In this document: positions 1 through 6,200 of the stretch, one piece after another
How positions within the stretch are numbered: position 1 is the stretch's first letter
Layout: each line of letters starts with the position of its first letter
NCBI GenBank assembly: GCA_017561265.1
Contig: JAFZDJ010000086.1
Span: 1 to 8,796, forward strand
Direction of reading: 5' to 3'
Length of the DNA: 8,796 bases
DNA from: Bacteroidales bacterium
GTDB lineage: Bacteria > Bacteroidota > Bacteroidia > Bacteroidales > UBA932
Notes under the pieces: generated by a model
The model's database searches: none
What the model saw: the letters and a program-made list of their open reading frames with translations, nothing else
Told to the model about the DNA's origin: nothing
Translations under genes and position numbers: made by a program

Positions 1-471
1 ACCCTCTGCCTTCTCCATCACAACGTCAGAGTACATCATGATGAGACGACGATATGCGTCATATACGAAACGTGGGTTCTGTGTCTTTTCGATCATTCCT
101 GGGATAGTCTCAGAGCAGAGACCGATGTTGAGGATTGTATCCATCATACCAGGCATTGAGCTTCTTGCACCTGAACGGCATGATACGAGGAGAGGATTCT
201 CCTTGTCGCCGAACTTCATGCCCATGATCTCCTCGGTCTTCTTGAGAGCCTCAGCTACCTCAGCCTTGAGAGCGTCGTTGTAACCGCCACCGAGCTCATA
301 ATACTCAGTACAGCACTCAGTTGTGATTGTGAAACCTGCAGGAACAGGGATGTTGAGCGTACACATCTCAGCAAGGTTTGCACCCTTACCACCGAGAAGC
401 TCGCGCATAGTGCCATTACCCTCGGCGGTCTTGCCACCGAAGCAATACACTCTTTTCTTGTTAGATTCCAT
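1..471 (-). CDS. ppdK: Pyruvate, phosphate dikinase, N-terminal part (runs off the left edge)
   Basis: The enzyme interconverts pyruvate, ATP and phosphate with phosphoenolpyruvate, AMP and pyrophosphate in the cytoplasm. Only the first 157 codons are present, and the reading frame is open to base 1; the family is usually about 870-910 residues, so more than 80% lies outside the window. What is visible is the start of the ATP-grasp nucleotide-binding domain: LLGGKGANLAEM at residues 25-36, PVPAGFTIT at 42-50, and SCRSGARSSMPGMMDTILN from residue 97. Lys29 and Arg99 correspond by motif to the ATP-binding Lys22 and Arg92 of the Clostridium symbiosum enzyme. The ATG at 469-471 opens the conserved sequence and has no Shine-Dalgarno sequence, as is normal in Bacteroidota. 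Codon use is strongly biased (Leu CTC, Gly GGT, Lys AAG), unlike the neighbouring genes, which suggests high expression. The assignment is secure for the part seen. Confidence 0.95.
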   Translation of the reverse strand, partial: MESNKKRVYCFGGKTAEGNGTMRELLGGKGANLAEMCTLNIPVPAGFTITTECCTEYYELGGGYNDALKAEVAEALKKTEEIMGMKFGDKENPLLVSCRSGARSSMPGMMDTILNIGLCSETIPGMIEKTQNPRFVYDAYRRLIMMYSDVVMEKAEG

Positions 472-558
472 AATTGTAAGTATTTTAATAATAATGAATT
501 ATATCAACTGATAATTGTTTTCGGATCTGTTTACATATGAAATGGAAAAAATCCGGCG

Positions 559-592
559 CGAATTTAATCATTTTTTCTTAAAAATCAGCAAA
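559..592 (-). promoter_or_regulatory. Possible Bacteroidota-type promoter for ppdK
   Basis: Reading the minus strand, TTTG (592-589) is followed after 22 bases by TAAATTCG (566-559), which matches the -7 consensus TAnnTTTG at five of its six fixed positions. The spacing is at the long end of the usual range. It would leave an untranslated leader of roughly 80 bases before the ppdK start. The whole 472-606 intergenic region is AT-rich and I see no better candidate in it. This is a weak, motif-only call. Confidence 0.25.
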
Positions 593-606
593 GATTTTCA
601 GTGAAA

Positions 607-1755
607 TCAGTCTTCTCCTTCAGTCGCCTGCTCCAGCAATGAAGCAAGAATCCCTGCTACATCGGCTTTCCTTCCGCTGCGGAATCTGATGCCCTTGAAA
701 TCGTAGGATGGACGGCCTATCGGATAATATGCCACATCCTGCAGAATAAGCTGGGAGTCAAGATAATCGTAGTCGCTGTCGTTGATCTGTATCAGGATGC
801 CAGGCACCTCGCCGAACAGAATCTTTGTCGTGTCCTCTTCCTGATAGGATGAGGTGATTCCGCTGAGATCCAGCTCCATGCCGTGGTCTCCGCACATCAA
901 GGTTGCTGCTGTGCCGAGTCCTCCGTCTGAAACTGTGGTTCCGGCCATGACGATACCGTCTTCTACAAGTTCCCTGACCACTTCATAACAGTCGATGAAA
1001 TAATCGGGATCCTGAATCCTTGGCCCTATGCCTCCGTTTCTGCCGTGAACCTGAGCTAGAAGTGAGCCCCCCAGGCTGAATGAGCATGTGTCGAACGGTA
1101 TGTATATGATCCAGCTTTGCGGATCGGGACTTATTATGTTTCCGCATCTGCGTTCATCGGAAATCCATGGATGACGGCTTTCGTACGGAGAGGATTTAAG
1201 CTGCATATCCTCTTCATCTTCAACTTCTTCTTTTTCCGGAAGCCATGAGAAGAAACGTGCATGACTCTCTCCGTCCTCCTCTTCGAAAAGATAGTCGGCA
1301 AGCCTTACCCCCAGATCGAACAGATACATTCCTACGGCCTCTGCGGATGTGTAGAATGCGGCCATGTTCCCGAGAGGGCGTGTATTCCAGCTCCATCTGG
1401 CCCATACAGTCAGGTCGCCAAGCCTGTAATGCCCGTCATTCCATAGTCTGTCAATAAGAGATGCCGCTATCCTCTGTCTTGTAAAAGTGTCAGGATATAA
1501 CATACGGAAAGACCTGTCGTCCTTGAGTGCCTTTACGCAGGACTGCATGTAATCTTTGTGCAGGTCGGGGTCATATGTGAATGAAGTCACAGGAGGATCT
1601 GTGGATTCGTCTATTATGTCGGCATATCTCTGAGAGTCTCTGGTCTGCGGATGAGGGAATCTCATGCATTCGTCAAGAAGATCGGCCGGAGCTGCTTCGT
1701 GTCTGATGCCGTCAATTATGTATTGTGAGTATAAAGCTGATTCTTTTTCAGTCAT
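607..1755 (-). CDS. PurL-like protein: isolated second PurM-like (AIRS) lobe with an unrecognised N-terminus
   Basis: This 382-residue cytoplasmic protein has no signal peptide or membrane segment. Its C-terminal half resembles the second AIR-synthase-type lobe of large PurL (phosphoribosylformylglycinamidine synthase). The motifs are LGGSLLAQVHG at 228-238 (PurL: LGxxxLAQVY), TTVSDGGLGTAATLM at 273-287 (PurL: SDGGLLVTLAEM), LFGEVPG at 313-319 and IGRP at 346-349. Residues about 95-150, with a helix, LGDLTVWARWSW and then an EAVGMYLFDLGVRL segment, can also be laid on the start of that lobe from memory of enterobacterial PurL. The PurL segment GKDSMSM is not conserved, and an acidic linker (about 157-183) occupies that area. 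The first lobe and the glutaminase domain are absent, against roughly 1,200-1,300 residues for full PurL. Residues 1-90 are unrecognised. It probably cannot make FGAM alone. A scaffold, ligand-binding or regulatory paralogue, or a degenerate one, are the options. It diverges from folC and lies 135 bases upstream of ppdK on the same strand. Confidence 0.7.
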   Translation of the reverse strand: MTEKESALYSQYIIDGIRHEAAPADLLDECMRFPHPQTRDSQRYADIIDESTDPPVTSFTYDPDLHKDYMQSCVKALKDDRSFRMLYPDTFTRQRIAASLIDRLWNDGHYRLGDLTVWARWSWNTRPLGNMAAFYTSAEAVGMYLFDLGVRLADYLFEEEDGESHARFFSWLPEKEEVEDEEDMQLKSSPYESRHPWISDERRCGNIISPDPQSWIIYIPFDTCSFSLGGSLLAQVHGRNGGIGPRIQDPDYFIDCYEVVRELVEDGIVMAGTTVSDGGLGTAATLMCGDHGMELDLSGITSSYQEEDTTKILFGEVPGILIQINDSDYDYLDSQLILQDVAYYPIGRPSYDFKGIRFRSGRKADVAGILASLLEQATEGED

Positions 1756-1783
1756 ATTCGATACACATAGTGGATAAACTTTG

Positions 1784-1814
1784 TAAATTTAACTAATTTT
1801 GTAATCACAACAAG
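1784..1814 (-). promoter_or_regulatory. Candidate promoter for the PurL-like gene
   Basis: On the minus strand CTTG (1814-1811) is followed after 19 bases by TAAATTTA (1791-1784). These match the Bacteroidota -33 TTTG element at three of four positions and the -7 TAnnTTTG element at five of its six fixed positions, with typical spacing. The implied start near 1778 leaves a leader of about 20-25 bases before the ATG at 1755. It overlaps the plus-strand candidate for folC, so the two may compete. The call rests on motif and position only. Confidence 0.35.
1794..1801 (+). promoter_or_regulatory. Candidate -7 element for folC and the downstream macroglobulin gene
   Basis: TAATTTTG matches the Bacteroidota -7 consensus TAnnTTTG at every fixed position and lies 25 bases before the folC ATG, giving a leader of about 20 bases. 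The -33 side is poor: the nearest upstream TTTG (1780-1783) is only 10 bases away, too close for the usual 17-23. It would drive folC and, given the 27-base gap after it, probably the macroglobulin gene as well. Confidence 0.35.
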
Positions 1815-1826
1815 TTTTTTTTGATC

Positions 1827-3236
1827 ATGGATAAGATTTTTTCGGAGAAAGGATATGAAGATATGCTTGCAAAGTTGTTTGTAAGGTTTCCTTCATTTCA
1901 GAAAAACGGAGCTTCTGCATATAAGCCAGGCATCGGTAATATGGAGTTCTTCGACCAGCTTGCCGGTCATCCTCACAGACAGTACAGGATAATTCATGTG
2001 GCAGGAACAAATGGCAAGGGATCGGTTTCCAACATGCTTGCATCGGTGCTGGCGTCGCAGGGACTGAAGGTCGGCTTGTACACTTCCCCGCATATCCTGG
2101 ACTTCCGTGAAAGAATCCGGGCCGTATCATGCAGTCTCGAAGGCAGTGCCGATACCTTCAGCCTGATTCCGAAAGAATATGTCTGGGACTTCATCCATAA
2201 ATGGCAGGAGACCTTCGATCATCTTGACATGTCATTCTTCGAGATCACGACCTCTCTTGCTTTCAGCTGGTTTGCAGACAGTAAGGTGGATGTCGTGGTT
2301 CTGGAGACCGGACTTGGAGGTCGTCTGGACAGTACCAATATCGTGTCTCCTGTACTGAGCATAATCACGAACATAGGACTTGATCATTGTGATATGCTTG
2401 GAGAAACTTTGCCGGAGATCGCTTTTGAAAAGGCGGGTATAATAAAGCCGCTGGTTCCCGTGGTCGTGGGTGAAAGTCATCCTGAGACTGATCCTGTATT
2501 CGAGCGTAAGGTGTTGTATACCAATCTTCCGGAGCCTTCCTTCATGGGTAGTCGCACTGCTGTGATGTCCCTTCTGACTTTTGCAGACAAGATTGAACCA
2601 TCATACTGGGACAGACATGAAGAGGTGCTTGCGCAGATGGACCTCAAGGGAGAGTATCAGCGCAAGAATCTTCGTACTGTCCTTACGGCATTGGATGTAT
2701 TGGCATCTCGGAGCCTGTTACGTCTAACAGGCTCCGAGATGCTGGAAGCCATAAAGCATACAGCGCAGAGGACTGGATTCAGAGGCCGTTGGGAAAGGAT
2801 TTCTGACGATCCGTATGTCATCTGCGACATCGGGCATAATGAGCATGGATTGAGACATAATTTTTCACAGCTTGAGCATATGCTCGCGGAGGGAGAGTTC
2901 ACAGATCTGATAATGGTATATGGTTCGGTTGCAGACAAGGATGTTGACGCTGTGCTGCGTCTGATGCCTGAAAATGCGACATATGTATTTACGCAGGCTC
3001 ATGGAAAGAGGGCGCTGGCAGCAGAGAGTGTACGCGGGAGATATCTTGCATTCTGTACAGAAACCGGTAGAAAGACAGATGATGTACATTGCTGCGGCAC
3101 GGTCGTTGAAGCTGTGGAACTTGCATTCAGGCATGCGGCTTCCTTGAAGGAGGCTGACGTAAATGCACGTCCTCTGATATATGTCGGAGGCAGTACGTAC
3201 GTAGTCGCGGAGGCTGTAGCGGCCCTGAATGGCTGA
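1827..3236 (+). CDS. folC: Bifunctional folylpolyglutamate synthase / dihydrofolate synthase
   Basis: FolC ligates glutamate to dihydropteroate and then adds further glutamates to reduced folates, using ATP, in the cytoplasm. The 469 residues are slightly longer than the usual 420-450. Mur-ligase-family motifs appear in order: P-loop HVAGTNGKGSV at 57-67, SPHILDFRERI at 87-97, LETGLGGRLDSTN at 159-171, and DHCDMLGETLPEIAFEKAG at 186-204, whose lysine is probably the carbamylated metal-site residue. These are followed by LKGEYQRKNL at 273-282, GRWERI at 320-325, DIGHNEHG at 334-341 (DGAHNPxG in many relatives) and GSVADKD at 366-372. I chose the ATG at 1827. The frame is open further upstream and offers a TTG at 1821, but that would leave almost no leader after the candidate promoter. 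A perfect inverted repeat sits inside the gene at codons 293-306, between two conserved blocks. The gene is divergent from the PurL-like gene and 27 bases before the macroglobulin gene. Confidence 0.95.
   Translation: MDKIFSEKGYEDMLAKLFVRFPSFQKNGASAYKPGIGNMEFFDQLAGHPHRQYRIIHVAGTNGKGSVSNMLASVLASQGLKVGLYTSPHILDFRERIRAVSCSLEGSADTFSLIPKEYVWDFIHKWQETFDHLDMSFFEITTSLAFSWFADSKVDVVVLETGLGGRLDSTNIVSPVLSIITNIGLDHCDMLGETLPEIAFEKAGIIKPLVPVVVGESHPETDPVFERKVLYTNLPEPSFMGSRTAVMSLLTFADKIEPSYWDRHEEVLAQMDLKGEYQRKNLRTVLTALDVLASRSLLRLTGSEMLEAIKHTAQRTGFRGRWERISDDPYVICDIGHNEHGLRHNFSQLEHMLAEGEFTDLIMVYGSVADKDVDAVLRLMPENATYVFTQAHGKRALAAESVRGRYLAFCTETGRKTDDVHCCGTVVEAVELAFRHAASLKEADVNARPLIYVGGSTYVVAEAVAALNG
2703..2742. 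repeat. Perfect 18-bp inverted repeat with a 4-base loop inside folC
   Basis: The left arm GCATCTCGGAGCCTGTTA (2703-2720) and right arm TAACAGGCTCCGAGATGC (2725-2742) are exact reverse complements around the loop CGTC (2721-2724). In RNA the stem could extend by G-U pairs at 2702/2743, 2701/2744 and 2700/2745. It is read in frame as residues 293-306 (ASRSLLRLTGSEML), a segment between the conserved GEYQRKN and GRWERI motifs, so it does not break the gene. No T-tract follows, so it does not look like an intrinsic terminator. Confidence 0.95.
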
Positions 3237-3263
3237 TAAGCACAGACCCCATTTTAATGACAT

Positions 3264-6200
3264 ATGAAACGAATTCATTTCATCTTCATGGCATTGCTGT
3301 CAATGACCATGCTTACCTCATTTGTAAATATGAAAGGCAGGAAAGAAGATAAGTCGATCGAAGCCTTGTGGGAAGATTATCGTAAGGCTGAACAGCTCGA
3401 TCAGATCAATAAGATGTCTGATATTATTGAGGAAATCAAGGCGAAGGCTCGCCGTGAGAGGATGTCATGGGACTTTTATAAGGCATGTAGCGAATATGTT
3501 GACGTAAAGGCACGTCGGAACTGGAAGATGAGAGATAGTCTGCGGACGCAGATGAAGCAGGAAGTCGAAGAGTATGATGAGCCGTTGCTTACATATCTTT
3601 TATATGCCGACCATTATTATGATGACAAGCTCCTTGAAAGGGTGCAGGAGGATGCTTCCCGCTTGAGAGAGGGACATAACCATGCAGTATATCTGGGCAG
3701 GGGAGCGCTTCTTAGTTCTGCAGTCGCCCATTCAGTGAGGAATGACTATGAGTATATGCTGTGGGAGCTGTTCAAGCATCGGTATGGCACTAGGGCCGGA
3801 TATGGACTGGAGGAGTTGTATGGACTTCTGATCGAGGAGGTTGGAGATCATTATCCTCAGGCAGGTCTTGCTGAATATTTCTTTATCCTGGGCAAGGATG
3901 ATGGTGCGGAGTATGAGTCTGCTCTTGCGGATCTGATGGACAGGTACCAAGGACAGGCGCTGGCGCTTCTGCCTGCATGGACCTTGATCGAGGAAGAATT
4001 CCAAAGAAATCAGAATACAGGGACATCTGAATATTTCATGGATGTCAGGAAACGGCTTGAGAGCTATGAGCATGAAAGAAAGATGTATAAGGACGGTATC
4101 GACAGCCGTATTGCATACGATCTGACCGGCAGATTCAGTTATCTTGCTGATCATCTGGAGTCAGAAGCTGTGCAGATAAAGGTCAAGGATGGGCAGGCGG
4201 AGATTGCGTTACGTAACCTTGATAAGGTGAAGGTACGTATCACAAAGAGAGATGAAACGGTATTCGAGACTCTCGTGGAAAATCCTGTGAGGAGCTTTTA
4301 TGCTCTTGATACCCTTGCGCTGTCTCTTCCGAAGCTTGATGACGGGGATTACAGGATAAGATGTCTTGACGGAAAGGATGAGATTGGCCAATGTCATTAT
4401 CCGAAGTTCACATTGTCAGTATCGCTCAGGGATGATCGCGACGGTAAGCGAGTGTATGTGGCTGATTATAAGACTGGTGAGCCTTTGCGAAATGTGGATA
4501 TGAAGTTGTATGAAGGGGACAGACTGGTAGAAGATGCTACAAATGTGGAACTCAATGGCTTTACCCCGCTACCGGATAATATCGCATCTGTCATTGCAAA
4601 GAATAAGGTCTCGCATTATCTTGTATGCGTTGCAGCGGGGTCAGATGGAACTTTGAGACGCAGCAATGACATGTATCTTTCAGGTAAGTCGCGATATGGA
4701 GAGAATGATCCGGAGGTGAAGTCGTCCTTGGCAAGGTTGATGCTCGACCGTTCTGCTTTCAGGCCAGGCGAGACTGTGAAGTTCAAGGCTGTTGTCTATG
4801 ATGTTGACAGGGACGGAAGTCTTTCAACATCCCTTCGTGGACAGCGTCTGACTGCAAAACTGATTGATGCTTCAGGAAATGAAGTCAATGAATCAGAGCA
4901 TGTCCTGAATGATTTCGGCTCATTTGCGGGGGAATTTCTTCTTGAAGATATTAAGAGGAACGGTTCGTATTTCATACAGATATATTCGGGAACAAGACGT
5001 CTTGGTACGGCTTCGTTTACCGTTGATGATTTCATGCTGCCGACATTTGACGTAAGTTTTGAAGATGCGCGGGAACCCTTCCTTCCTGGAGATACGATTG
5101 TGGTGAAGGGACATGTTATGAGCTATTCCGGCCATTCCCTTGCGTCTGCTGCTGTCGAGGCCAAGGTGATGCTTGGGGACAGGCTGATAAAGCAGGAGAT
5201 GGTTGAAGTTGCCCGGGACGGCAGCTTTGTTGTTTCTTTCGTTGATACGGAAAAGGATGAATATTCATATAGCCCGTATGAAACTGAGATCAAGGTGACT
5301 GACCTGACAGGCGAGACATTGTCGTTCCACAGCCGTCAATATGTGATGAGGAAGCCAAGGCTGGGTATATCCATTGCTGATCCGGCAGAAGGATCGTTCC
5401 GACTTGCAGATGACAACGCTTGGTCAGGAGTCATTCTTGGAGAGAATGTCGCCAAGGTTTCTTTTGCTCTGTCAGATAACGGAGGTGTCGGGTATGGTGG
5501 ACTGCCATTGAGCTATCATGTCGAGAAAGATGGTAAAAAGCTTTTTGAGGCATCTTCTGTGACTGGCCTTGAGACTGAAATAAATCTCACGGAAATGGAA
5601 TCCGGCTTGTATAGGCTCGTAGCGGAAATAAGCCTTGAGAATGCCAGAGGAAAGGAAATTTCAGCAGAGACGTATTGCAGTTTCGTGAAGGTCGCTGATG
5701 ATGATACTCGGATCGATTCTTCTTTCGAGAACCTTTTCCGTGTTGTTGGTGAGGACGAGGTCGCTTTGCAGTTCGGTGCCGGAAACGGTCCTGTATGGGC
5801 TGTAGTGGAGCTTTTCGGTGATAAGGGGCAGCTTCTGAAATCGGAAATCATACGTCTTGAGGCAGGGCAGATGAAGATCATACGTTATGGATATAAGGCC
5901 GAGTATCCGGAAGGAGTGCGTCTTAATGTTCTATATTTCAGAAATTCGCAGTGCTATACATACAATCGTGTATGGAGACGTCCGGTTCCATCAAACCGAA
6001 TACCTTTAGAGATCGTACGCTTTGAGGATCTTGCTCTTCCGAAGACTGCATGTTCGGTGCAGCTTAGAGTCCCGAAGGGTTGTGAGGTTCTTGCTTCTGT
6101 ATTTGATGCGTCGACTGAGCGTATCAGGCAAAACAAGTGGTCTGAAGTCTCACCATATATCCGCTCGGTTGCATCTGTGAATTACAACAATTCAGCCGGA

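Noticed and set aside
579..600. A short AT-rich hairpin (AAAATC/GATTTT with a 6-base loop) downstream of the PurL-like gene, considered as its terminator.
   Set aside because: The stem is short and almost without G-C pairs, and on the minus strand it is followed by an A-rich stretch rather than a T-tract.
1821..1826. TTG at 1821 as the folC start codon.
   Set aside because: It adds only two residues, would lie closer to the likely transcription start, and the ATG at 1827 is adequate.
2865..3278. A 137-codon minus-strand open frame over the folC 3' end, and similar antisense frames at 3732-4154 and 7472-7849.
   Set aside because: All are antisense to conserved coding sequence, with compositions typical of reverse-strand shadows and no motif of their own.
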